Assembly (NCBI GenBank): GCA_002551355.1
Contig: NTHE01000035.1
Location: 1-64,000 of the forward strand
Length of the DNA: 64,000 bases
Source: Streptomyces sp. man185
Lineage (GTDB): Bacteria > Actinomycetota > Actinomycetes > Streptomycetales > Streptomycetaceae
Reading direction: 5' to 3'
The notes under the pieces were generated by a model. That model was not told the DNA's origin. It searched no databases and saw only the letters and a program-made list of their open reading frames with translations. This document shows, in pieces, positions 33,309-42,023 of this stretch. Each line of letters starts with the position of its first letter. The first letter of the stretch is position 1. A program made the translations under genes and the position numbers.

Positions 33309-34591
33309 GGGCCCCGTACAGGAGCGTCCCGCCCGCCCCGGCCGTGCTCGCGGTACGCGGGGCCGCGCTGCTGCTCGCCTTCGTCGGGCTCGTTCACACT
33401 CTGGTGCACGGGCTCGCCGGGCCGGGCCACGCCCTGGCCTTCGGGCTTCTGGTCGCCGCCGGGGAAGTGGTCTGCCGGGGCGCCGCCCCCGGCGAGCGGG
33501 AGCCCGCGCCGCTCGCCGCGGCCGGGGCCCTCGCGTACGCCCTGCTCGGGGACAGCGCCGGGCGGCCGACCACGCACGGGGCGCTCCAGGTGGTCGCCGT
33601 GGTGGTCGCCGCGCAGGCGCTCGCCGCCGTACCGCGCCTGGCGCGCGGCCGTCGCACGGACGCCGACCGGGCCGCCCGCCGGACCTTGACCGTGGGCTTC
33701 GCGGCGGTCTGCTTCCAGCCGCTGTACACCTCCGGGCAGGCCGAGCGGGTATTCGGCGACGGGCCGTACTTCGCCCTGCTCCCGCTCGCGGTCCTGGCGC
33801 CGACCGCCCTGTGCGACGCCCTGCTGACCGCTCTCCTGGCGCGTTCGTGGGCCCGCAGCGAGGGGCCCGGCGCCCCGCCCCCGTACGGCTCGCTCCTGGT
33901 CGACGAGGTGCGCGGGCTCGCCGGGATCGGGACCGCGATCGGCGCGACCGGGGTCGTGATGGCGCTGGGGGTCTCGGCCGCCGGACTCTGGGCGCTGCCC
34001 GTGCTGTGCGGGCCGCTGCTGCTCACCCAGGTCTCCGCCCGCCGGTACGCGGCCGTCCGCACGACCCGTCGGCAGACGATCGCCTCGCTCGCCCGCGCCA
34101 CCGAGATCGCCGGGTACACCCCGCCCGGCCACGCCCGCCGGGTCGCCGCGCTCGCCACCGCCGTGGGGCGGGAGCTGGGGCTGACCGGGCCGCAGCTGAC
34201 CGTGCTGGAGCACGCCGCCCTGATGCACGACATCGGCCAGCTCTCCCTCCTCGACCCGGTCACCGGCGGAGCGACCGCCCGGCTGCCCGCCGCCGAGCAG
34301 CGCCGGATCGCCCTGCTCGGCGGGGCGGTGGTCCGCCGCACCGGGGTCGATCCGGCGGTCGCCGCGGTGGTGGAGCAGCAGGCCGATCCGTACCGGGATC
34401 AACTGCCCGCCGCCAGGATCGTGAGAACGGCCAACGCATACGACGACCTGTGCGGGGAATGCGTGGGCGGGCCGCTCGGCGCGCTGGAGCAGCTCAGGCT
34501 CGGCACCGGGCACGACCACCAGCCACAGGTGGTCGAGGCGCTGGGACGTGTCCTCGCGCGGGGCGGTCTGACCCCGGCCGGAGCTGGGTAA
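33305..34591 (+). CDS. Membrane HD-domain protein with degenerate HD-GYP motifs
   Basis: A 428-residue paralogue of the preceding protein, with seven or so hydrophobic segments followed by a shorter HD domain. It retains HARRVAALATAVGRELG and ALMHDIGQLSLLD, but the second half of the HD-GYP site is lost: where the neighbour has HHERLDGSGYP this one has VEQQADPYRDQLP. A catalytically weak or regulatory partner is the likely reading. ATG 33305 overlaps the upstream TGA. Streptomyces tandem HD-GYP proteins of this type (HdgA/HdgB) have been described, as I recall. Confidence 0.8.
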   Translation: MRAPYRSVPPAPAVLAVRGAALLLAFVGLVHTLVHGLAGPGHALAFGLLVAAGEVVCRGAAPGEREPAPLAAAGALAYALLGDSAGRPTTHGALQVVAVVVAAQALAAVPRLARGRRTDADRAARRTLTVGFAAVCFQPLYTSGQAERVFGDGPYFALLPLAVLAPTALCDALLTALLARSWARSEGPGAPPPYGSLLVDEVRGLAGIGTAIGATGVVMALGVSAAGLWALPVLCGPLLLTQVSARRYAAVRTTRRQTIASLARATEIAGYTPPGHARRVAALATAVGRELGLTGPQLTVLEHAALMHDIGQLSLLDPVTGGATARLPAAEQRRIALLGGAVVRRTGVDPAVAAVVEQQADPYRDQLPAARIVRTANAYDDLCGECVGGPLGALEQLRLGTGHDHQPQVVEALGRVLARGGLTPAGAG

Positions 34592-34683
34592 CCCATGGGT
34601 AATGAGCGGGCGTCCGGCCGGGCATGGTTGGATGCGAAAGCAGAGCGGATGACGAGGGTGTCCAGTCGGGACAGGCGGGAATC

Positions 34684-35679
34684 GTGAGGATCTTCGGGAA
34701 GGTACGGCATCGGCCGTCCGCCTCTTGGCGGCAGGCCACGGACCGCGCGTTCACGCTGATCGGCGACGGCCGGTACGAGGACGCGGGGGCGCTGCTGACG
34801 CGCGCGGCGGATCTGGAGCCCTGGCTCTCGGAGTCCTGGTTCAATCTGGCGCTGCTGCACAAGTTCCGGCACGACTGGGAGCAGGCGCGCGCGGCGGGCC
34901 TGCGGGCGGTCGCGCTGCTGGACCGCGAGTCGGGCGCCCCGGACTGGTGGAACGTCGGGATCGCGGCCACCGCCCTCCAGGACTGGCCGCTGGCGCGGCG
35001 GGCCTGGCAGGCGTACGGCCTGAAGGTCCCCGGCGGCGGCCAGCACAGCGCGGCCACCACCGAGCCGACCGGCATGGAGCTGGGCAGCGCCGCCGTGCGG
35101 CTCTCGCCGGAGGGCGAGGCCGAGGTGGTCTGGGGCCGTCGGCTGGACCCGGCCCGGATCGAGGTGCTCTCGATCCCGCTGCCGTCCTCCGGGCGGCGCT
35201 GGGGCGAGGTCGTCCTGCACGACGGGGTGCCCAACGGCGAGCGGGTCACCGCGGCCGGGCCCTCGTATCCGGTGTTCGACGAGATCGAGCTGTGGGCGCC
35301 GTCCCCGGTGCCGACCTGGGTGGTGCTGCTGGAGGCGGCGACCGAGGACGACCGGGACGCGCTGGAGAAGCTGGCCTCGGACGCCGGGTTCGCCGCCGAG
35401 GACTGGTCCTCCTCCGTGCGGCTGCTGTGCCGGGCGTGTTCGGAGAGCCGGATGGAGAGCGACGAGGGCGACGGGGAGCACCTGGACCCGCACGACCACA
35501 GCGAGCCGGGCCACCCGGGACCGCTCGGCCACCGCACCGCCGGCGCCGGCGACCTGTGGGTCCCCGAGCGCGAGTGCGGTCTCGCGGCCCCCGCCGGGCT
35601 GGTGCGCGGGCTGCTGGACGGCTGGGTCGCCGACAGCCCGGACAGCCGCGAGTGGCGGGATCTCGAAGAAGTCTGCTGA
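34684..35679 (+). CDS. TPR-repeat protein
   Basis: A 331-residue cytoplasmic protein. Residues ~12-115 form three TPR-like helical pairs (ATDRAFTLIGDGRYEDAGALLTRAADLEPWLSESWFNLALLHK). The remainder is a beta-rich domain with RLDPARIEVLSIPLP and a Cys/His-rich stretch (LLCRACSES, HLDPHDHSEPGHPG), possibly metal-binding. GTG 34684 has AGGCGGGA upstream and gives MRIFGKVRHRPS; the in-frame ATG at 34624 has no ribosome site. Function unknown. It precedes def in the same orientation. Confidence 0.82.
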   Translation: MRIFGKVRHRPSASWRQATDRAFTLIGDGRYEDAGALLTRAADLEPWLSESWFNLALLHKFRHDWEQARAAGLRAVALLDRESGAPDWWNVGIAATALQDWPLARRAWQAYGLKVPGGGQHSAATTEPTGMELGSAAVRLSPEGEAEVVWGRRLDPARIEVLSIPLPSSGRRWGEVVLHDGVPNGERVTAAGPSYPVFDEIELWAPSPVPTWVVLLEAATEDDRDALEKLASDAGFAAEDWSSSVRLLCRACSESRMESDEGDGEHLDPHDHSEPGHPGPLGHRTAGAGDLWVPERECGLAAPAGLVRGLLDGWVADSPDSREWRDLEEVC

Positions 35680-35799
35680 CCACTGCCCGTAGGCTGTACG
35701 CGCACCGATCGCGGTGCTGCTCCTCCCGCGCTTCCCGGGTTTCGACGGGCTGCGGCGGGGTCACCGAGTTCAGGCTTTGCAGGAAGGCGTACGGCGGAC

Positions 35800-36438
35800 A
35801 TGTCGCAGCAGGAGACGGACGGGCGGATCGACGTGGACGACGAGGGGTTCATCGTCGACACCGAGGACTGTGAGGAGCGCGAGGCGGCCTACCGCGCGCG
35901 CGGCACCTCCCGTCCGATCACGGTCGTGGGCAACCCGGTGCTGCACAAGGAGTGCAAGGACGTCACCGCGTTCGACGACGAGCTGGCGCAGCTGATCGAC
36001 GACATGTTCGCCAGCCAGAAGACGGCCGAGGGCGTCGGCCTGGCCGCCAACCAGATCGGCGTGGACCTGAAGGTCTTCGTCTACGACTGCCCCGACGACG
36101 ACGGCAAGCGCCACACCGGCGTCGTCTGCAACCCGGTCCTGGAGGAGCTGGCCCCCGAGGCGCGGGTGCTGGACGACTCCAACGAGGGCTGCCTCTCGGT
36201 CCCGACCGCGTACGCCTCGCTCGCCCGCCCCGACTACGCGGTGGTGCGCGGCCAGGACGCCCAGGGCAACCCGATCCGGGTCAAGGGCACCGGCTACTTC
36301 GCGCGCTGCCTCCAGCACGAGACGGACCACCTGTACGGCTACCTGTACATCGACCGGCTCTCCAAGCGGGAGCGCAAGGACGCGCTGCGGCAGATGGAAG
36401 AGGGCACGCCGCGCTACGAGACCGTCCCGAACGACTGA
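35800..36438 (+). CDS. def: Peptide deformylase
   Basis: A 212-residue deformylase that removes formyl groups from nascent chains. All three signature motifs are present: GVGLAANQIGV, EGCLSVP with the metal-binding Cys, and QHETDHLYGYLYIDR with HExxH. A 40-residue acidic N-terminal extension (DGRIDVDDEGFIVDTEDCEEREAAY) precedes the catalytic core, which is longer than in E. coli. ATG 35800. It is followed by a terminator and the convergent nrdS gene. Confidence 0.95.
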   Translation: MSQQETDGRIDVDDEGFIVDTEDCEEREAAYRARGTSRPITVVGNPVLHKECKDVTAFDDELAQLIDDMFASQKTAEGVGLAANQIGVDLKVFVYDCPDDDGKRHTGVVCNPVLEELAPEARVLDDSNEGCLSVPTAYASLARPDYAVVRGQDAQGNPIRVKGTGYFARCLQHETDHLYGYLYIDRLSKRERKDALRQMEEGTPRYETVPND

Positions 36439-36447
36439 GTACGTACC

Positions 36448-36485
36448 GAACGGGCCCGACGCCGACCCCGGCGCCGGGCCCGTTC
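36448..36485. terminator. Hairpin between def and nrdS
   Basis: An imperfect ~17-bp stem (GAACGGGCCCGACGCCG with CGGCGCCGGGCCCGTTC) around a 4-nt loop, lying between two convergent genes. Confidence 0.7.
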
Positions 36486-36489
36486 CGCG

Positions 36490-37464
36490 TCAGGCGGCGT
36501 CGGCCGTGGCCGCCGGGCCCCGGAAGGTCCGGCGGTAGGCGTTCGGTGTCGTACCGAGCGTGCGCACGAACTGGTGCCGCAGCGTCGCCGCCGTGCCGAA
36601 CCCCGTCTGCCCCGCGATCGTGTCGACCGTCCGGTCGGAGGTCTCCAGCAGATGCTGGGCCAGCAGCACCCGCTGCCGCAGCAGCCAGCGGTAGGGGGTG
36701 GTTCCGGTCTCCTGCTGGAACCTCCGGGCGAAGGTGCGCGGCGACATGTGCGCCTGCGCGGCCAGCTGTTCCACCGTCATCTCCCGGTCGAGGTGCTGCT
36801 CCATCCACGCCAGGGTGGCGCCGACCGTGTCGCAGGCGTTCCTGGGCAGCGGCCGGTCGATGTACTGCGCCTGGCCGCCGTCCCGGTGCGGCGGGACCAC
36901 CATCCGCCGGGCGATGGTGTTGGCCGCGTCCTGCCCGTACTCCTGGCGGACCAGATGCAGGCAGGCGTCGATGCCGGCGGCGGTCCCGGCCGAGGTGATC
37001 ACCGGGCCCTCGTCGACGTACAGCACGTCCGGTTCCACGATCGCCTTCGGGTAGCGGCGGGCCAGATCCGCCGCGTGCCGCCAGTGCGTCGTGCAGCGGC
37101 GGCCGTCCAGCAGCCCGGCGGCGCCGAGGACGTACGCCCCCGAACAGACGCTCAGCACCCGCGCACCGCGCTCCACGGCCCGGCGGAGCGCCGACAGGGC
37201 CTCTTCCGGATGCGCCCGGCTCATGACGCCACCGCTGGCGGGGACGGCGATGAGGTCGGCCTCCTCCAGCCGGTCCAGGCGGTGGGGCGTGCTGATGGTG
37301 AAGCCCGCGTGCGTGCGCAGGTGGGGCCCCTCGGGGGAGACCACCGCGAAATCGTGCACCGGCAGGCCGTCTTCGCTGCGGTCGAGGCCGAACACCTCGC
37401 ACAGCACGCCGAGTTCGAAGGGGTGGACCTCGTCCAGGAGCAGGACGGCGACATTTTTCAGCAT
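36490..37464 (-). CDS. nrdS: AraC/GlxA-type transcriptional regulator NrdS
   Basis: A 324-residue protein with an N-terminal DJ-1/PfpI-like domain (AVLLLDEVHPFELGVLCEVFG, SVCSGAYVLGAAGLLDGR) and a C-terminal AraC helix-turn-helix pair (TVEQLAAQAHMSPRTFARRFQ, TIAGQTGFGTAATLRHQF). In S. coelicolor a gene of this type forms the nrdABS operon with the class Ia reductase. Here it lies 293 nt after nrdB on the same strand, with a small opposite-strand ORF between. ATG 37464. Confidence 0.85.
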   Translation of the reverse strand: MLKNVAVLLLDEVHPFELGVLCEVFGLDRSEDGLPVHDFAVVSPEGPHLRTHAGFTISTPHRLDRLEEADLIAVPASGGVMSRAHPEEALSALRRAVERGARVLSVCSGAYVLGAAGLLDGRRCTTHWRHAADLARRYPKAIVEPDVLYVDEGPVITSAGTAAGIDACLHLVRQEYGQDAANTIARRMVVPPHRDGGQAQYIDRPLPRNACDTVGATLAWMEQHLDREMTVEQLAAQAHMSPRTFARRFQQETGTTPYRWLLRQRVLLAQHLLETSDRTVDTIAGQTGFGTAATLRHQFVRTLGTTPNAYRRTFRGPAATADAA

Positions 37465-37545
37465 GGAATCAGTGTGGCAGTTATTTGCTGTCCCGTGGCA
37501 GTCCTGCCACTGACGATTTTCGTCCCGGCGGGCCAGAGTGGAGGC

Positions 37546-37761
37546 ATGAACACATTCCTGAACTACCTGGTCGTAGCAGCACTTTTCGCCCTCGTCCTCG
37601 CGCCCGTGGCCCTCGGCGTCGTCCGCGAACGCCGCATCGACCGCCAGCTGCGGGAGGCGGAACGGGGGTGGCGGGCGGCCGGACCCCCGGAAACGGAAAG
37701 CGCCGCGCGGCCTGTCACGGCCACGCGGCGCCCTCACCTCAGGATGTGGGCCAGGGTCTAG
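37546..37761 (+). CDS. Small membrane protein (opposite strand between nrdB and nrdS)
   Basis: A 71-residue ORF with one N-terminal transmembrane helix (LNYLVVAALFALVLAPVALGVV) and a charged tail. GGAGG lies 4 nt before ATG 37546. The last ~20 codons run through the nrdB terminator hairpin, and its stop overlaps the nrdB stop by 4 nt. The good ribosome site and membrane helix favour a real short gene; the 3' part may be incidental. Confidence 0.5.
   Translation: MNTFLNYLVVAALFALVLAPVALGVVRERRIDRQLREAERGWRAAGPPETESAARPVTATRRPHLRMWARV
37700..37732. terminator. Hairpin downstream of nrdB
   Basis: 13-bp arms, GCGCCGCGCGGCC against GGCCACGCGGCGC with one mismatch, and a 6-nt loop. It lies 26 nt beyond the nrdB stop on the minus strand, inside the 3' part of the small opposite ORF. 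It could reduce read-through from nrdB into nrdS. Confidence 0.65.
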
Positions 37762-38774
37762 AAGTCGTCGTCGAACCCGACCGAGCCCTCGACGGCCACC
37801 TGGTAGGCGGACGGGCGGCGCTCGAAGAAGTTCGTCAGCTCCTGGACGCCCTGGAGCTCCATGAAGGAGAACGGGTTCTCCGAGCCGTACACCGTCGGGA
37901 AACCTAGGCGGGCGAGCCGCTGGTCGGCGACGCACTCCAGGTACTGGCGCATCGACTCGGTGTTCATGCCCGGCAGGCCCTCGCCGCACAGGTCGCGGCC
38001 GAACTGCAGCTCCGCCTCGACCGCTTCCTTCAGCATGTCGGTGACCTGCTGCTGGAGCGCGTCGTCGAAGAGCTCCGGCTCCTCCTTGCGGACGGTGTCC
38101 ACGACCTCGAACGCGAAGTTCATGTGCATCGTCTCGTCACGGAACACCCAGTTGGTGCCCGTGGCGAGACCGTGCAGCAGGCCGCGCGAGCGGAACCAGT
38201 ACACGTACGCGAAGGCGCCGTAGAAGAACAGCCCCTCGATGCAGGCCGCGAAGCAGATCAGGTTCAGCAGGAAGCGACGGCGGTCCGCCTTCGTCTCCAG
38301 CCGGTCGATCTTCTCGACCGAGTCCATCCACTTGAAGCAGAACTGCGCCTTCTCACGGATCGAGGGGATCTCCTCGACCGCGTCGAACGCCGCCGCCCGG
38401 TCGTCCGGGTCGGGCAGATAGGTGTCGAGCAGCGTCAGATAGAACTGGACGTGCACGGCCTCCTCGAAGAGCTGCCGCGACAGGTACAGCCGGGCCTCGG
38501 GGGAGTTGATGTGCTTGTACAGCGTCAGCACGAGGTTGTTCGAGACGATCGAGTCACCGGTCGCGAAGAACGCCACCAGCCGGCCGATCATGTGCTGCTC
38601 ACCCGGCGACAGCTTCGCGAGGTCGGAGACGTCCGAGTGGAGGTCGACCTCCTCGACGGTCCAGGTGTTCTTGATCGCGTCCCGGTAGCGCTCGTAGAAG
38701 TCGGGGTAGCGCATGGGACGCAGGGTCAGCTCGAAGCCCGGGTCGAGCAGGTTCTTGTTGTCGTTGGTGCTCAT
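37758..38774 (-). CDS. nrdB: Class Ia ribonucleoside-diphosphate reductase, beta subunit NrdB
   Basis: A 338-residue radical-generating subunit. Diiron ligand motifs are visible: LSRQLFEEAVHVQFY, FYGAFAYVYWF and FRDETMHMNFAFEVVD; a Tyr in the expected radical region lies in YLTLLDTYLPD. The C-terminus ends GFDDDF, the typical acidic tail that docks to NrdA. ATG 38774 overlaps the nrdA stop (TAATG), so it is translationally coupled. Confidence 0.93.
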   Translation of the reverse strand: MSTNDNKNLLDPGFELTLRPMRYPDFYERYRDAIKNTWTVEEVDLHSDVSDLAKLSPGEQHMIGRLVAFFATGDSIVSNNLVLTLYKHINSPEARLYLSRQLFEEAVHVQFYLTLLDTYLPDPDDRAAAFDAVEEIPSIREKAQFCFKWMDSVEKIDRLETKADRRRFLLNLICFAACIEGLFFYGAFAYVYWFRSRGLLHGLATGTNWVFRDETMHMNFAFEVVDTVRKEEPELFDDALQQQVTDMLKEAVEAELQFGRDLCGEGLPGMNTESMRQYLECVADQRLARLGFPTVYGSENPFSFMELQGVQELTNFFERRPSAYQVAVEGSVGFDDDF

Positions 38775-41188
38775 TACTGGCAGGCCTCGCAGGACTCGGG
38801 GTTCTCCAGGGAGCAGGCGATGGCGTCCGCGTCGGGCGCCGAAGCCTGCTGTACGGGAATGGGGGCGGCGGCCGACGCCTGGCCGGACGCGGCACGGGCG
38901 ATCCGGGTCGCCGGGCGCGAACGCAGGTAGTACGTCGTCTTCAGCCCCTGCTTCCAGGCGTACGCGTACATCGAGGAGAGCTTGCCGATCGTCGGCGTCT
39001 CCAGGAACAGGTTGAGCGACTGGCTCTGGTCGAGGAACGGCGTACGGGCCGCCGCCATGTCGATCAGGCCGCGCTGCGGGATCTCCCACGCGGTGCGGTA
39101 CAGCGCCCGCACGTCCTCGGGGATCCAGGCGAAGCCCTGCACCGAGCCGCTGGCCTCGCGCAGCGCCTCACGGGTGCGGGCGTCCCACACGCCGAGCTTC
39201 TTCAGCTCGTCCACCAGGTAGGCGTTGACCTGGAGGAACTCACCGCTGAGCGTCTCGCGCTTGAACAGGTTGGAGACCTGCGGCTCGATGCACTCGTACA
39301 CCCCGGCGATCGAGGCGATCGTGGCGGTCGGGGCGATGGCCAGCAGCAGTGAGTTGCGCATGCCGGTCGTCGCGACCCGGGCACGCAGGGCATCCCAGCG
39401 CTCCGGCCAGTTCAGCTCGGTGTCGTAGTGGTCGGGGTGCAGCACACCGCGCGCGGCACGCGTCTCCGACCAGGCCGGCAGCGGGCCCGAGCGCTCCGCG
39501 AGGTCGCAGGACGCCTCGTACGCGGCCAGCATGATGCGCTCGGAGATCTTCGTGGAGAGAGCGCGCGCCTGCGGCGAGTCGAAGGGCAGGCGCAGCTGGA
39601 AGAAGACGTCCTGGAGGCCCATGGCGCCCAGGCCCACCGGGCGCCAGCGGGAGTTGGAGCGCCCGGCCTGCTCGGTCGGGTAGAAGTTGATGTCGACGAC
39701 CCGGTCGAGGAAGGTCACAGCGGTGCGGACGGTGGCGTCCAGCCGCTCCCAGTCGATCGAGCCGTTCGCCACGAAGGCACCCAGGTTGACCGAGCCCAGG
39801 TTGCAGACGGCCGTCTCGCCGTCGTCGGTGACCTCCAGGATCTCCGTGCACAGGTTCGAGGAATGGACGACCCGGCCCGGCTCCGCCGTCTGGTTCGCGG
39901 TCCGGTTGGAGGCGTCCTTGAACGTCATCCAGCCCTGGCCCGTCTGCGCGAGGGTCCGCATCATCCGGCCGTACAGCTCACGCGCCGGAATCGTCCTGCG
40001 GGCCAGGCCCTTGGCCTCGGCCGCCCGGTAGGCCGCGTCGAACGCGTCGCCCCACAGGTCGACCAGCTCGGGCACGTCGGCGGGCGAGAACAGCGACCAC
40101 TCGGTGTCCGCGTCGACCCGGCGCATGAACTCGTCCGGGATCCAGTGCGCCAGGTTCAGGTTGTGCGTACGGCGCTGGTCCTCACCGGTGTTGTCGCGGA
40201 GCTCCAGGAACTCCTCGATGTCCGCGTGCCAGGTCTCCAGGTAGACCGCGGCGGCGCCCTTGCGCCGGCCGCCCTGGTTCACCGCCGCCACCGAGGCGTC
40301 CAGCGTCTTCAGGAACGGCACGATGCCGTTGGAGTGCCCGTTGGTGCCCCGGATCAGCGAACCCCGGGCACGGATGCGGGAGTACGACAGACCGATGCCG
40401 CCCGCGTGCTTGGAGAGCCGCGCCACCTGGTGGTAGCGGTCGTAGATCGAGTCCAGCTCGTCCTTCGGCGAGTCCAGCAGATAGCAGGAGGACATCTGCG
40501 GGTGCCGGGTGCCGGAGTTGAAGAGCGTGGGGGAGGAGGGGAGGTAGTCCAGCTTGCTCATCAGCCCGTAGAGCGCGGCGACCTCGTCGAGCGCCCGGAC
40601 CGACTCGTCCTCGGCGAGGCCCGCGGCCACGCGCAGCATGAAGTGCTGCGGGGTCTCGATGACCTGGCGGGTGATCGGGTGGCGCAGCAGGTAGCGGCTG
40701 TGCAGCGTACGGAGACCGAAGTAGCCGAAGCGGTCGTCGGCGCCCTCGGCCAGCGTCCGCTCGACCAGCTCGTCCAGCGCCTTCGCATGCAGCTCCACGA
40801 ACGCGGCGGTGCGGTCGGCGATCAGGCCCTCGCGGTGGCCCACGGCGACCGAGGCGGAGAAGTGCGTCGCGCCCTGACCGGCCGCCTCGTCCGCGATCGT
40901 GCGGGTCAGCAGCCGGGCGGCCAGCCGGGAGTACGCCGGATCCTCGGAGATCAGCCCCGCGGCGGCCTCGGTGGCCAGCGAGCGCAGTTCGGCCTCGTCG
41001 GAACGGGCGTTGCGCCCGCGCAGCGCGGCGGCGGCGACCCGTCCGGGGTCGGTGTCGGGAAGATCGACGGTGAGGTCGGTCAGGGTCCGCAGCAAGGCGG
41101 TCCCGGGTCCGTCGTTCGTGCCTTCGCCGGACGTGGTGGAGGCAGCGGATTCGGTGGCTGAAACCGGATCGGCGGGCGCGATGGTCAC
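38774..41188 (-). CDS. nrdA: Class Ia ribonucleoside-diphosphate reductase, alpha subunit NrdA
   Basis: An 804-residue catalytic subunit. The active-site Cys is in SSNLCTEILEV, with NLGSVNL downstream and the partner Cys in HPQMSSCYLL. GTNGHSNGIVPFLKTLD marks the substrate-side loop. The C-terminal ESCEACQ provides the redox-active Cys pair. An ATP-cone-like N-terminus is short or absent. GTG 41188 follows GAGGGAAAG. The leader carries a cobalamin riboswitch, as in S. coelicolor nrdABS, so B12 is expected to lower expression and leave synthesis to the B12-dependent class II enzyme. Confidence 0.94.
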   Translation of the reverse strand: MTIAPADPVSATESAASTTSGEGTNDGPGTALLRTLTDLTVDLPDTDPGRVAAAALRGRNARSDEAELRSLATEAAAGLISEDPAYSRLAARLLTRTIADEAAGQGATHFSASVAVGHREGLIADRTAAFVELHAKALDELVERTLAEGADDRFGYFGLRTLHSRYLLRHPITRQVIETPQHFMLRVAAGLAEDESVRALDEVAALYGLMSKLDYLPSSPTLFNSGTRHPQMSSCYLLDSPKDELDSIYDRYHQVARLSKHAGGIGLSYSRIRARGSLIRGTNGHSNGIVPFLKTLDASVAAVNQGGRRKGAAAVYLETWHADIEEFLELRDNTGEDQRRTHNLNLAHWIPDEFMRRVDADTEWSLFSPADVPELVDLWGDAFDAAYRAAEAKGLARRTIPARELYGRMMRTLAQTGQGWMTFKDASNRTANQTAEPGRVVHSSNLCTEILEVTDDGETAVCNLGSVNLGAFVANGSIDWERLDATVRTAVTFLDRVVDINFYPTEQAGRSNSRWRPVGLGAMGLQDVFFQLRLPFDSPQARALSTKISERIMLAAYEASCDLAERSGPLPAWSETRAARGVLHPDHYDTELNWPERWDALRARVATTGMRNSLLLAIAPTATIASIAGVYECIEPQVSNLFKRETLSGEFLQVNAYLVDELKKLGVWDARTREALREASGSVQGFAWIPEDVRALYRTAWEIPQRGLIDMAAARTPFLDQSQSLNLFLETPTIGKLSSMYAYAWKQGLKTTYYLRSRPATRIARAASGQASAAAPIPVQQASAPDADAIACSLENPESCEACQ

Positions 41189-41310
41189 TGGGCTTTCCCT
41201 CGCTCGGCAGGGGGCCGGCGGAAGGCGGGGAAGCCGGGCAGCGCGAAACCCCGGGCAGGGCAGCACAGCTGACGGCGTCCACCGGCCCATCCGCGAGGCC
41301 CGGACGTCTG

Positions 41311-41438
41311 GCGTCCGGTTCGGTCGAGCCGGACGCGCTGTCGACAGGTCTTCGGACTTGCGGGTGCACAAAAGCGCACTGATCACACCGTTGCGGGACA
41401 GTTCCGGATTCGCACCGGATTCCCCTGCGACGACAGCG
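41311..41438 (-). promoter_or_regulatory. Cobalamin (B12) riboswitch in the nrdA leader
   Basis: Minus strand: P1 is CGCTGTCG (41438-41431) paired with CGACAGCG (41343-41336). Within it lie the conserved GGTGCGAATCC, CTGTCCCGCAACGG and the B12-box core AAGTCCGAAGACCTG. Immediately downstream is a perfect 8-bp hairpin, GCGTCCGG with CCGGACGC (41336-41311), suited to the L5-L13 kissing interaction. About 120 nt of leader follow to the nrdA start. The aptamer is compact, around 100 nt. A B12 riboswitch controlling class Ia nrdABS is established in Streptomyces. Confidence 0.88.
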
Positions 41439-41513
41439 AGGTCGAGCATACATGTGGGGGCCGCCAGATGCTGCGGCCCCCACATGTTGTGTCGCGTCGA
41501 TTTAGTGCGCCCC

Positions 41514-42023
41514 TCAGGACGCCGCCTCCAGCTCCAGCCGGAAGGTCATGAGCCGTAGGCCCGGCACCGGCTCCCAGTCCCGTTCGGGGGTCCGCAGAAA
41601 GCCGAGCCGACGGTAGATCCTATGGGCTGAGAGCATGGCCGGCTGCGTCGACAGCACCAGAGCCCGGACGCCATCGGCGGACTGGGCCCGCTGGACGCAC
41701 GCCCGCACGAGCGCCTCCCCCACGCCCCGTCCGCGCCCCGCGCGGGCCACGGCCAGCATCCGGAATTCGGCCTCGTCCGGACCGGCGATGTCGCGCCACG
41801 GAGTGCCGGGAGCGGCATACGTCACACCCCCGAGCACCGCCCCGTCCGCGTCGAGCGCGACCAGCACCTCCGCCTCGGCCGCCCGCCGTTCGACTGCCCG
41901 CAGTCTGAGGAGATAGGGGTCCTGCGGGCCGTCCAGCAGATCGTCGCCGAGATACGCCTCGGCGACGATCTCGCCGAGCACGGCGTACTCGGCGGGTTCC
42001 GCCACCCTGATCGTCAGATCCAT
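41514..42023 (-). CDS. GNAT-family N-acetyltransferase
   Basis: A 169-residue GNAT enzyme. The acetyl-CoA-binding segment is RMLAVARAGRGRGVGEALVRACVQRA, with the C-terminal beta-bulge strand ALVLSTQPAMLSAHRIYRRLGFLRT. The acceptor substrate cannot be predicted. ATG 42023 overlaps the stop of the upstream lipoprotein gene (TGATG), so the two are coupled. Confidence 0.88.
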   Translation of the reverse strand: MDLTIRVAEPAEYAVLGEIVAEAYLGDDLLDGPQDPYLLRLRAVERRAAEAEVLVALDADGAVLGGVTYAAPGTPWRDIAGPDEAEFRMLAVARAGRGRGVGEALVRACVQRAQSADGVRALVLSTQPAMLSAHRIYRRLGFLRTPERDWEPVPGLRLMTFRLELEAAS

